Of a stretch of DNA of 64,000 bases, positions 51,868-59,780 are shown piece after piece (position 1 is the stretch's first letter; each line of letters opens with the position of its first letter). Origin of the DNA: Streptomyces sp. man185 (GTDB lineage Bacteria; Actinomycetota; Actinomycetes; Streptomycetales; Streptomycetaceae); contig NTHE01000032.1 of the NCBI GenBank assembly GCA_002551355.1, positions 30,777 to 94,776 of the forward strand. Reading direction: 5' to 3'. The notes beneath the pieces were generated by a model. It was not told where the DNA came from. It made no database searches and saw nothing but the letters and a program-made list of their open reading frames with translations. The position numbers were made by a program, and so were the translations under genes.

Positions 51868-53082
51868 TCAGCTCGCCCGGGTGGTCGTGCGGCGACCGCT
51901 GGCAGCGGCGACGATCACGGCGAGAGCCACCAGGACGATGCCGAACCGGACGACGCTCGTGATGCCGGCGTGGTCCGCGAACAGGCCTCCGACCAGGGCG
52001 CCCAGAGCGATGCAGGTGTTGTAGGCCATGGTGTTGAGAGACATCGCCGCCTCGAAGGCCTCGGGGGCCGCCGTGAGCGTCAGGTTGATCTGACCGATCT
52101 GGACGACACCGAAGGCAAGGCCCCACAGGCCCATGGCGGCGATCACGCCGATGTCGTTCGCGCCGACGGTCAGCAGCATGCCGAGCGCGGCGATCATGAT
52201 CAGGCCACCCACGGCGAAGCTGCCCCGCGCGCTCCGTTCGACCGTCCGGCCGCCGATGACGTTGCCGGCCGCGCCGCCGATGCCGAACACGATGAGGACG
52301 ACGGTGATGAAGCCGACGGTGGCGGACGCGCCTTCCTCCAGGTAGGGCCGGACGAACGTGTACGCGCCGAAGTGGCCGAGGACGAAGAGCACGACCATGA
52401 TCAGAACCACGCGCAGCGATACGTTCCTGAGCGGCAGGCCGAACACCTCGCGCACCGTGACCGCGTTGGCCGACGGCAGCGACGGGACCGTGACGGCGAC
52501 CGCGAGGAGCACCACCGCGCTGAGGGCGGACCAGATCAGGAAGGTGGTGCGCCAGTCGCCGGCGCTCTCCAGCAGGGTGCCGAGCGGGATGCCGACGACG
52601 GTGGCGATCGAGATGCCGGACATCACGACGGCGGCGGCCCGGTTGGCGTGCTTCTCCGGAACGATGCGCATGGCCATGCTGACGCCGATGGCCCAGAAGA
52701 CGCCGCTGGCGAAGCCCATGAGGAGGCGGGTGCCCAGGATCAGCGGGTAGTTCGGGGCGATCGAGGTGATCAGGTTGCCGATCGCCAGGACGACGAGCAG
52801 TGCGGTCAGCAGCCGGCGCCGGTCTACGCGTCGGCTCCATGCCACGATGAACGGCACGCCGAGACCGGCGGCGACACCCTGCGCCGTGACCATGAGGCCG
52901 ACCGCGCCCACGGAGACCCCGAGGCTCTCGCCGATAGGGGTGAGCAGGCCGATCGGCATCAGTTCGGTCGTGAGGAAGACGAACAGGCTGGCGGTGATGG
53001 CGGCCACGCCGAGCCAGCCCCGGGCGGGGGACAACGGTTCCCGTGAGGTGGCGGGCGGGTTCGTCTCTTCTTGAACGGTCAT
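51868..53082 (-). CDS. MFS transporter (arabinose-efflux/Bcr-like)
   Basis: A 404-residue major facilitator with twelve helices; first helix WLGVAAITASLFVFLTTELM, and GFASGVFWAIGVSMAMRIVP in the middle. ATG 53082 overlaps the stop of the EamA gene by four bases (ATGA), so the two exporters are translated together. Likely exports sugars, amino acids or drugs; the motif ERSARGSFAVGG is typical of AraJ-like members. Both exporters lie beside a divergent LysR gene and an AfsR-like regulator. Confidence 0.85.
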   Translation of the reverse strand: MTVQEETNPPATSREPLSPARGWLGVAAITASLFVFLTTELMPIGLLTPIGESLGVSVGAVGLMVTAQGVAAGLGVPFIVAWSRRVDRRRLLTALLVVLAIGNLITSIAPNYPLILGTRLLMGFASGVFWAIGVSMAMRIVPEKHANRAAAVVMSGISIATVVGIPLGTLLESAGDWRTTFLIWSALSAVVLLAVAVTVPSLPSANAVTVREVFGLPLRNVSLRVVLIMVVLFVLGHFGAYTFVRPYLEEGASATVGFITVVLIVFGIGGAAGNVIGGRTVERSARGSFAVGGLIMIAALGMLLTVGANDIGVIAAMGLWGLAFGVVQIGQINLTLTAAPEAFEAAMSLNTMAYNTCIALGALVGGLFADHAGITSVVRFGIVLVALAVIVAAASGRRTTTRAS

Positions 53083-54041
53083 GGCGTCTCTCCGGGAGTG
53101 GTCGGGTGTGGTTCGCGAAGGTCTCGCCGAGCCGGGCCGGGCGCCGCGGTCATGGCGCCGGCCGGTGCGGGGCCGCGGTTTGGGGGGGGTGGGCGCTGGC
53201 CGAGTACGACCGCCGCGAGGATGAGGGCCATGCCGGCGGCCTGGAGGGCGGACAGCTTCTCGTCCTTGACGAGGTAGCCCAGCAGGGTCGCCACCACCGG
53301 GCTGCCCAGTGCGAGGAAGGAGACCGCGACGGCGGGGAGGCGTTCGATGCCCCGGAACCAGACGATGTAGCTCAGGACCGCGCCCAGGGTGATGAGGTGG
53401 GCGAACCCGATGACGTTGGATCGGGTGAGACCGTCGGGCGGGTCTTCCAGCGTCAGCCAGAACGGCAGCAGGACCAGTCCGCCCGCCGTGAGTTGCCACC
53501 CGGTGAACGTGAGCAGGCCGACGCCCTCCGGCCGGCCCCACCGCTTGGTCAGCGTGATGCCCAGGGCCATGCACAGCGCACCGCCGATCGCGGCGAGGAC
53601 ACCGAGGGTGTCGAGCGACGCCGTGCCCCGGAGGACGAGCAGCGCCACTCCCCCGGCGCCCATCGCGCAGGCCAGGGCGTGGAGGGCCCTGATCCGGTCA
53701 GCGAGGAGAACGGCGGCGAGGATCACGACGAACATCGGCTGGGCCGACATGATCATGGCGGCGATGCCGCCCGGCAGTCGGTAGGCCGCGAGGAAGAGCA
53801 GGAAGTTGAAGGCGCCGATGTTCAGGAAACCCAGGACCGGCGCGCGCCACCACCAGACGCCGGCCGGTAGCTTCCGGCCGAGGACCAGCAGCACCAGCCC
53901 ACCGGGCAAGGTCCGCACGGTGGTCGCCAGGAGCGGCCGGTCCGGTGGCAGCAGCTCGGTCGCCACCAGGTAGGTGCTGCCCCAGACCGCCGGCGCGAGA
54001 CCGGTCAGGGCCGCTGTGCGCAGGTTCTGTCTGCTCGTCAT
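53079..54041 (-). CDS. EamA/DMT-family transporter
   Basis: A 320-residue drug/metabolite transporter with ten helices in two EamA repeats (MTSRQNLRTAALTGLAPAVW; second repeat from LGVLAAIGGALCMALGITLT). C-terminal Pro-rich tail (QRPPPPNRGPAPAG). Coupled with the following MFS gene through ATGA. Divergent from LysR gene at 54240, which probably controls both. Substrate unknown; family exports amino acids, nucleosides or antibiotics. Confidence 0.85.
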   Translation of the reverse strand: MTSRQNLRTAALTGLAPAVWGSTYLVATELLPPDRPLLATTVRTLPGGLVLLVLGRKLPAGVWWWRAPVLGFLNIGAFNFLLFLAAYRLPGGIAAMIMSAQPMFVVILAAVLLADRIRALHALACAMGAGGVALLVLRGTASLDTLGVLAAIGGALCMALGITLTKRWGRPEGVGLLTFTGWQLTAGGLVLLPFWLTLEDPPDGLTRSNVIGFAHLITLGAVLSYIVWFRGIERLPAVAVSFLALGSPVVATLLGYLVKDEKLSALQAAGMALILAAVVLGQRPPPPNRGPAPAGAMTAAPGPARRDLREPHPTTPGETP

Positions 54042-54212
54042 CTCGCCTCGACATTCCGGAGGGGCGTACGGAAGCCCCCGTTCTCGGGCGCGCCGAAGAA
54101 GCCCCGGTCGCGTGGCCGGCCGGAGGGGACGGACCCGGGGGGGGGCTGCCGTGTGCGGTCGTCATCAGTCTCGGGCCGGGGACATTCATGAGTCCAACAC
54201 ATGCTTGTCACT

Positions 54213-54242
54213 CGATGGATCTCGATTCACGATGGATCCATG
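54213..54242. promoter_or_regulatory. direct repeat / imperfect dyad at LysR start
   Basis: CGATGGATC occurs at 54213-54221 and 54230-54238 (17-base period), and ATGGATC plus GATCCAT form a 7-base inverted repeat across the LysR start codon. A probable autoregulatory LysR binding site. Confidence 0.5.
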
Positions 54243-55115
54243 GAGCTTCAGCAGATGCGCTACGTGGTCGCCGTGGCCGAGACGAACAACTTCACCAGGG
54301 CCGCCCAGCGCTGCCTGGTGGTCCAGTCCGCGCTCAGCCACCAAATCGCGCGCCTGGAGAAGGAACTGGGCGCGAGGCTCTTCGAACGCACCAGCCGCCG
54401 GGTCCGGTTGACCCCGGCGGGTGCGGCGTTCCTGCCCGCCGCACGGCAGTGCCTGGACGCGGCGGACCGGGCAGCCGCCGAAGTGGCGGCGGCCGTCGGG
54501 GAGGTACGCGGACGCCTCCGGGTGGGCCTGATCCCCACCGTCGCCGCCGTGGACCTGCCCACCGTCCTCAAGGACTTCCACCGGCGGCATCCGAAGGCCC
54601 GGGTCAGCCTCAGCGTGGGAGCGAGCGAGGATCTCGTCGAGCAGGTCAGACAGGGCGAGGTCGAGGTGGCCTTTCTCGGCATCCCGGTCACGGCCCGTCC
54701 TCGGGGCGTCATGGCCCGGGAGCTGGCCCGGGAGCGGCTGATCGCCGTGGTCTCCCCGGCCCACCCGCTCGCCGGCGAGTCCTCCGTCGACCTCCGCCGG
54801 CTGTCCTCGGAGGCGTTCGTGGACCTCCCGGCGAAGACCGCCGGCCGAGCGCAGTCCGATCTCGCCTTCGCCGCCGCCGGCCTCACCCGCGAGGTCGCCT
54901 TCGAGGTGACCAACGCCGACTACCTGGCCCGGTTGGTCGGCGCAGGACTGGGCGTGGCCCTGCTCCCGCCCACGTACGTCGCGGGCCTGGCCGGGGTGAC
55001 CACGGTCGAGGTCACGGACGCGCCGACCCGCGTCGAGTACGCGGTCTGGGGCCGGGAGAGCCGCACCCCGGCGGCCACCGCCTTCCTGGAGCTCCTGGGC
55101 ATCGAGGAGGAGTGA
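54240..55115 (+). CDS. LysR-family regulator of adjacent exporters
   Basis: A 291-residue LysR protein. Helix-turn-helix: MELQQMRYVVAVAETNNFTR, AAQRCLVVQSALSHQIARLE; substrate domain from RLRVGLIPTVAAVDLPTVLK. ATG 54240 overlaps a repeat and has no clear Shine-Dalgarno, so the gene may be leaderless or nearly so. It is divergent from the EamA-MFS exporter pair and so probably regulates it. Closest in type to CynR/LrhA-like exporters' regulators. Effector unknown. Confidence 0.85.
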   Translation: MELQQMRYVVAVAETNNFTRAAQRCLVVQSALSHQIARLEKELGARLFERTSRRVRLTPAGAAFLPAARQCLDAADRAAAEVAAAVGEVRGRLRVGLIPTVAAVDLPTVLKDFHRRHPKARVSLSVGASEDLVEQVRQGEVEVAFLGIPVTARPRGVMARELARERLIAVVSPAHPLAGESSVDLRRLSSEAFVDLPAKTAGRAQSDLAFAAAGLTREVAFEVTNADYLARLVGAGLGVALLPPTYVAGLAGVTTVEVTDAPTRVEYAVWGRESRTPAATAFLELLGIEEE

Positions 55116-55440
55116 GCGCGCGCGCATCGGGACGCAGGGCGGCCGAGGGGATTCGTCCGCCTGTCGTGACCACCGGCGTGAAGCGCCTCACCCACTGACC
55201 GCTGTCATTCAATCGAGGCGTCTGACAGCGAACCCAGTCGTTCCGGCTTCCTTGCCAGTGAACCCAGGCGTACGAGGCGCGTCATCTTCTGACGTTCCGT
55301 CACTCCTCGGGTGGAGCAGCGGGAGTCGCTCTCGCCCGCCCGGCGGAGGCGGTTCAGTACGCGGAAGGATCCTGACCGGCCTCGTCGGCTGCGAGTCTCC
55401 AAGCGCGGGCCGGTCCGGCCCGCGGACGCAAGGAGCGCAG
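55116..55440. other. intergenic region before membrane protein
   Basis: No gene is supported. The minus strand from 55310 to 55205 ends in a protein-like KMTRLVRLGSLARKPERLGS segment, which may be a fragment, but no start or family is recognised. Promoter elements for the gene at 55441 are expected here. Confidence 0.35.
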
Positions 55441-56088
55441 ATGTCCATGGCCAGGCCGACCACGACACACGAAGAGCCGGCACACGCGCCACGCGGAGAG
55501 GGCCGCCTGCGGCGGGCGTGGCGTGCGGCTCACGAGCCCGCCGCAGGGGTACCCCGTTGGGCCCGCCGGGTCGCCTACACCGTGCCGCTGGTGGTGCTCC
55601 CGTCCGGAATCTGGCGCCTGGGCGTGCTGTTCACCGAGGACAAACGGGGCGGGGCCATCGAAGACTGGGCGATGAACGGCTACATCGTCTTCCTCACCCT
55701 CCTCTCCGAGGTCCTCGCGTTCACGGCCGTTGGGCTGGTCGCCCGCTGGGGCGAGGTGTTCCCGCGCTGGATGCCTCGGCTGCGCGGGCGGCGGGTACCG
55801 ACAGCCGCCGCGGTCGTCCCGGCCACGATCGGGGCAACGATCCTGACCCTGGTCTTCACAGTCATCGGGACCGTCACCACGGTCACCCAGTCCAAGACCG
55901 ATGGCGATCCGCTGCCGGCCGACTTCCCGAGCAAGGCCGGTGGCTGGGAAACCGTCTACTTCTACGCCGCCTACGTCCCCCTGGTCCTATGGGGCCCGAT
56001 GCTCGGCATCCTCACGTACGCGTACTGGCGCCGGCGTGGGTCGGCGACGACCGGGCCGCTGCCGCCGACGGTCGGCAACACGTGGTAG
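55441..56088 (+). CDS. four-helix membrane protein, unknown function
   Basis: A 215-residue protein, ATG 55441 after AAGGAG. Hydrophilic N-terminus of 40 residues with several Arg, then helices VAYTVPLVVLPSGIWRLGVL, YIVFLTLLSEVLAFTAVGLV, VVPATIGATILTLVFTVIGT and FYAAYVPLVLWGPMLGILTY. No catalytic motif is visible. Streptomyces have numerous similar uncharacterised integral membrane proteins. It stands alone on the plus strand between the LysR and ComB-like genes. Confidence 0.7.
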   Translation: MSMARPTTTHEEPAHAPRGEGRLRRAWRAAHEPAAGVPRWARRVAYTVPLVVLPSGIWRLGVLFTEDKRGGAIEDWAMNGYIVFLTLLSEVLAFTAVGLVARWGEVFPRWMPRLRGRRVPTAAAVVPATIGATILTLVFTVIGTVTTVTQSKTDGDPLPADFPSKAGGWETVYFYAAYVPLVLWGPMLGILTYAYWRRRGSATTGPLPPTVGNTW

Positions 56089-56248
56089 GCGTTCACCCAG
56101 GGCCACGATTCGACGGACAGAGCCAGCATCGCGTGATCCTTTGCCAATCACATCAGTCGCCGCAGGCCGGCGCGCGTCGGACGACTGGCTTCGTTGTCCA
56201 AGGACACCCGCCGGGGACTTCGGGTCGGATACACGCGATCATGACCGG

Positions 56249-57022
56249 ATGGACACTCGCTTCCTCGGAATCACCGAACTGACCGGAACCCCGTCCGTGG
56301 CGGTGGTCGTCGACGTCATGCGGGCCTACACGGTGGCCGCCTGGGCGTTCGCCCGGGGTGCGGAGAAGATCGTCCTCGCCGAGTCGCAGGCCGAGGCACT
56401 GGCGCTCAAGGCACGCCACCCGGAGTGGGTGGCGATCAAGGACGGCCCGCCTGCGCCCGGCTTCGACGCCGTCAACTCTCCGGGTCTGCTGCGATCGGCC
56501 GACCTCGGCGGACGGACCGTCGTGCAGAAGACCACGGCGGGAACGGTCGGCGCCCTTGCGGTCAAGGAGGCGTCCCTGGTGCTGTGCGCCTCCTTCGTGG
56601 TGGCGGAGGCGACGGCCCGGCTCCTGCGGAGACACGGGGGCGACGCCGTCACGTTCGTGGTCACCGGCGAGGACGGGCGCGCCGATGAAGACCTGGCGTG
56701 CGCGCAGTACATCGCGCGGAGGGCCACCGAGGCGAAGACGCGTACGGCAGTGGCGGCGGAGGCGACGGTTTCGACCGATACATCGGTTGCGACGAGGGCC
56801 ACGGATACGACCGATGCGACGGAGTTCCTGCGACGCGCCGGTGCGTCGCGCGCAGCCGCCGAACTGAGGGAGGGCGTACGGCAAGGAGCGCACCCCGATG
56901 ACGTCGCACTCTGCCTCGAACTCGACCGGTTTCCCTTCGCCATGGTCGCGACCCCGGAGGACGCACTGATGGTCCTCCGTCCGTGCGCCGTGCCGTCGTC
57001 GGCCGACGAGGCGCAGGCCTGA
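56249..57022 (+). CDS. comB: ComB-like (2-phosphosulfolactate phosphatase family) protein
   Basis: A 257-residue protein resembling ComB, the 2-phosphosulfolactate phosphatase of coenzyme M biosynthesis: SVAVVVDVMRAYTVAAWAFA, KIVLAESQAEALAL, DAVNSPGLLRSADLGGRTVV, QKTTAGTVGAL and FVVTGEDGRADEDLACAQYI. Streptomyces have no coenzyme M pathway, so the real substrate is different or unknown. A low-complexity stretch (ATVSTDTSVATRATDTTDAT) at about residues 170-190 separates the main fold from the final helices and looks like an expanded loop. ATG 56249 chosen. Confidence 0.75.
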   Translation: MDTRFLGITELTGTPSVAVVVDVMRAYTVAAWAFARGAEKIVLAESQAEALALKARHPEWVAIKDGPPAPGFDAVNSPGLLRSADLGGRTVVQKTTAGTVGALAVKEASLVLCASFVVAEATARLLRRHGGDAVTFVVTGEDGRADEDLACAQYIARRATEAKTRTAVAAEATVSTDTSVATRATDTTDATEFLRRAGASRAAAELREGVRQGAHPDDVALCLELDRFPFAMVATPEDALMVLRPCAVPSSADEAQA

Positions 57023-57048
57023 GCGCGGGGCCGATCCGCCACGCGGGA

Positions 57049-57072
57049 GCCCGTCTCCGGCCGGGGACGGGC
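57049..57072 (+). terminator. terminator hairpin after ComB-like gene
   Basis: GCCCGTCTCC pairs with GGGGACGGGC over ten bases (one G-U) around the 4-base loop GGCC. Located 27 bases after the stop. Confidence 0.6.
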
Positions 57073-57349
57073 CGTCGGGCCAGAAGACCTCGCTCCGGAT
57101 GACCGAGCCTCAGCCGGTGTGCCCCGCGAGCCCGTCGGCCCAGGCACGGGGCCGGGACCGGAGGCGGGCCCTCCGCCGTCGGCGGGTGCACGGTCGTCAC
57201 TCGGCGCACGGCCGTCACCGGAACCCGCGGCGTCGTCGAGTACCGCGCCGCAGCCGGCCCCTCCGGTGTCGCCAGGCCCTCGGCCGTCGCCGATTCCTCC
57301 GGTGTCAACGGAAGCAGGGCGGTCGCGCCCGTCCGCCCCGGCCGGGACG
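57073..57349. other. low-complexity sequence beside KR relic
   Basis: No gene recognised; biased GC-rich sequence that keeps frames open on both strands. Confidence 0.3.
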
Positions 57350-58020
57350 CACGGAGGGCCCCACGGCTGGGACAGGCCGCGCAGGGGCGGCGGGAGGAGG
57401 CGTCGGGAACGGGAGGCCGCCGGGTCCAGCGGCAGCGGCGCGAGAACGGACTCCCCCATCGCCAGGGCGGCGTCGAACAGCGCCAAGCCCTTGGCTGCGG
57501 TGACGGCCCGGAGAACACCGTCACCGGTCCGTCCGGTGCGGGCGGCCATCCCTTCGCCTCCCGCCCACGGCCCCCACACCAGCGAGAGCGCGGGCAGTCC
57601 CCGGGCCGTCCGGTGCAGCGTGAGGGCGTCGAGGAAGGCATGCACGGCCGCGTATCCGGCCTGGCCGGGGTTTCCGAGCAGACCCGCCGCCGAGGAGACG
57701 AGCACGAACCGCGACAGGGGCAGATCCCTGGTCAGCTCGTGCAGATGCCAGGCCGCGTCCGCCTTCGGCCGCAGGACGGCGGTGACACGCTCGGGCGTCC
57801 GGCTCTCCAGCACACCGTCGTCGAGTACCCCCGCCGCGCGCACCACGGCGGACAGGTCGGCGGAGCACCCGGCGATCACCCGGGCGAGCGCGGAGCGGCC
57901 GGCGGCGTCGCAGGCGACCACGTCGATTCGGCTGCCGGCCCGTTCGATCCGCTCCCGCAACCGCCGTACGCCGGGCGCGTCCGGACTGCCGCGGCTGGTC
58001 AGCAGCAGCCGGTCCCGTGT
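57350..58020 (-). pseudogene. type I polyketide synthase ketoreductase (KR) domain relic
   Basis: The minus strand encodes most of a PKS KR domain: RLLLTSRGSPDAPGVRRLRE, ACDAAGRSALARVI, VVRAAGVLDDGVLESRTPER, VLRPKADAAWHLHELTRDLP, SRFVLVSSAAGLLGNPGQAG (catalytic Ser) and YAAVHAFLDALTLHRTARGL (Tyr). The N-terminal NADPH-binding TGGTGGLG half is missing, and no KS, AT or ACP sequence follows; after the KR the frame continues through low-complexity sequence as a long open frame. It is a single-domain leftover of a lost PKS gene, with no remaining catalytic context. Confidence 0.75.
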
Positions 58021-58560
58021 CAGCCGAGCCGGTCGCCGTACGCCGTCGTCGGGCCGCGAGAAGGCCTGTCGCGGAGCATCGGGGAGACCGATGCCCCGCG
58101 ACAGCCGTTCACCACGGGTCCTCCACCGCGGTGAACGGTGCGGTTTCCATCCCCCGATGGACGCCGCGGCGTGTGCGGCGCTTCCTCCGAACAGCCGCCC
58201 ACATGGGGCATTCGCCACCGCTGGGGCGCCGGATTGGCCGACCCGCACGGTGTCACCCGGACGGGCCAAGCGTGCCGCCGGGAAGACGTGGAGCGAACCG
58301 GTCTCAACCTTCTTCGCCCTGGGACCAATCCGATGTCGCAGCGGCCCCGAATAGCAGGCATGACGATCAACACGGCGCCCCCTGATCCGACATGGAGCGA
58401 GCATCGCCCCCGGCACGCTCCATGGACGACCGCGCCGACCGTCGTCGCTGCGTCCTGCCACCTCACCTGACGTCAGCACCCCCGCTGCAGCGGGGCCCTA
58501 CCCGAGCACACCCCTGAACGAACACACAGGGCAACCGACCGAACACGCAGGAGAACTTCC
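58021..58560. other. intergenic region upstream of fasciclin gene
   Basis: No supported gene. Near 58515-58550 a pair of direct repeats (GAACGAACACACAGG and CCGAACACGCAGG) lies just before the ribosome binding site of the fasciclin lipoprotein, probably within its promoter or leader. Confidence 0.4.
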
Positions 58561-59217
58561 GTGAATGCCTTCCGCTTCCGCCGCGCCGCCATCGCCGTCA
58601 CCGCCGCCGCCGTCCTGCCCCTCACGCTGACCGCGTGCGGCGGGGACGACAGCTCCTCCGACTCGGCCGCCGACAAGGCGAGCAGCTCCGCCCCCGCCGA
58701 GGAGAAGTCGAGCCCGGCAGCCGACGACAGCGCCCCCATGGACGGTCCGTTCGGTCCCGCCTGCGCGTCCGTCCCGAAGGACGGCGCGGGCTCCTTCGAC
58801 GGCATGGCGCAGGACCCGGTCGCCACCGCCGCGTCCAACAACCCCGAGCTCTCCACGCTGGTCACCGCCGTGAAGAAGGCCGGTCTGGTCGACACCCTCA
58901 ACAACGCGCAGAACATCACCGTGTTCGCGCCGACCAACGACGCCTTCGCCAAGATCCCCAAGGCCGACCTCGACAAGGTCCTGGCCGACAAGGAGATGCT
59001 CACCAGCATCCTCACCTACCACGTCGTCGGCGAGAAGCTCGCCCCCCAGCAGCTGGAGAGCGGTACGTACGACACCCTCCAGAAGTCCACCCTCGCCACC
59101 AAGGGCTCCGGCGAGAACTACACGGTCAACGACACCTCCAAGGTCGTCTGCGGCAACGTGCCCACCGCCAACGCCACCGTCTACATCGTCGACACCGTCC
59201 TGATGCCCAAGGCCTGA
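58561..59217 (+). CDS. fasciclin-domain lipoprotein
   Basis: A 218-residue secreted lipoprotein (lipobox LTLTAC). After an acidic Ser/Ala linker a single fasciclin (FAS1) domain follows: GMAQDPVATAASNNPELSTL, NITVFAPTNDAFAKIPKADL, TSILTYHVVGEKLAPQQLES, and VYIVDTVLMPKA, which are the H1 and H2-type conserved boxes. GTG 58561 follows GCAGGAG. FAS1 domains mediate adhesion; in Streptomyces it is likely a cell-surface structural or adhesive protein. Followed by a large terminator hairpin. Confidence 0.9.
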   Translation: MNAFRFRRAAIAVTAAAVLPLTLTACGGDDSSSDSAADKASSSAPAEEKSSPAADDSAPMDGPFGPACASVPKDGAGSFDGMAQDPVATAASNNPELSTLVTAVKKAGLVDTLNNAQNITVFAPTNDAFAKIPKADLDKVLADKEMLTSILTYHVVGEKLAPQQLESGTYDTLQKSTLATKGSGENYTVNDTSKVVCGNVPTANATVYIVDTVLMPKA

Positions 59218-59280
59218 GCCTTGCCCCGACCCGCGTCGGGAGCACGGTGACGCGGCAGGGAAGAGCCGTAACGCCTTGAG

Positions 59281-59343
59281 CGCGGGCACGTGGAAGGGCC
59301 CCGAGTCGGTGGATCCGACTCGGGGCCCTTCCACGTGCCCGCG
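59281..59343. terminator. 29-base-pair perfect hairpin after fasciclin gene
   Basis: Positions 59281-59309 pair with 59315-59343 without mismatch around the loop TGGAT; the core GGAAGGGCCCCGAGTCGG mirrors CCGACTCGGGGCCCTTCC. No T-run follows, as in many Streptomyces terminators. Confidence 0.8.
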
Positions 59344-59780
59344 ACAGCACCGACAGCGGGCGAACGCCTCCGACGGCACGACGCTCCGCACGGCCGCGAC
59401 ACGCGGGATGCCCGCCCGCAGCCGCGGGCCACGGGGACCCAAGGGGGGCTTGGGGGACGATTCCGCCCCTCCCCCGCAGCCGCGCGCAGGAGGGGCGGAA
59501 TCAGCCGAGTCGCCAGGTCTTCAGGGACTCACGGTGCACAGCGCGAGCAGGCAGGAGTTGAACCCCTGGGTGTTGCCGGGGGCCCGTGTGACCGCCCGTT
59601 CCGGATTCGCCGACCGTGCACCGGGCCGGCAGGCAGAGATTGCCGCCCGGTATCCCTCGGTAGGAGGCGAACGGCGCGGCAGCGGAGCCCGCCTCGCGAG
59701 CGGAGTGGGTCTGCCGGGGAGCCGCCTCGGGAGTGGCGGCGACGGCGGATGCCGCGGGGGGCGGCCGCCAACAGCACGGC
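59344..59780. other. intergenic, no supported gene
   Basis: Short frames exist on the minus strand ending NTQGFNSCLLALCTVSP (59521), which looks slightly protein-like, but no start, family or partner is recognised. No tRNA: a T-arm-like stretch at 59555-59572 does not pair properly. Confidence 0.35.

Noticed and set aside
53176..53190. Run of G residues at the 3' end of the EamA gene as a frameshift
   Set aside because: The frame stays consistent through it; the Pro-rich tail is compatible with the family.
56326..57349. 717-residue reading of the KR relic toward the ComB gene
   Set aside because: Beyond the KR domain it is antisense to the ComB-like gene and low complexity.
57350..58020. 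Active polyketide gene cluster
   Set aside because: Only one truncated KR domain is present; PPTase at 34481 is a generic partner and not part of a cluster.
59555..59572. T-arm-like tRNA fragment
   Set aside because: The stem does not pair and no acceptor or anticodon arms are nearby.
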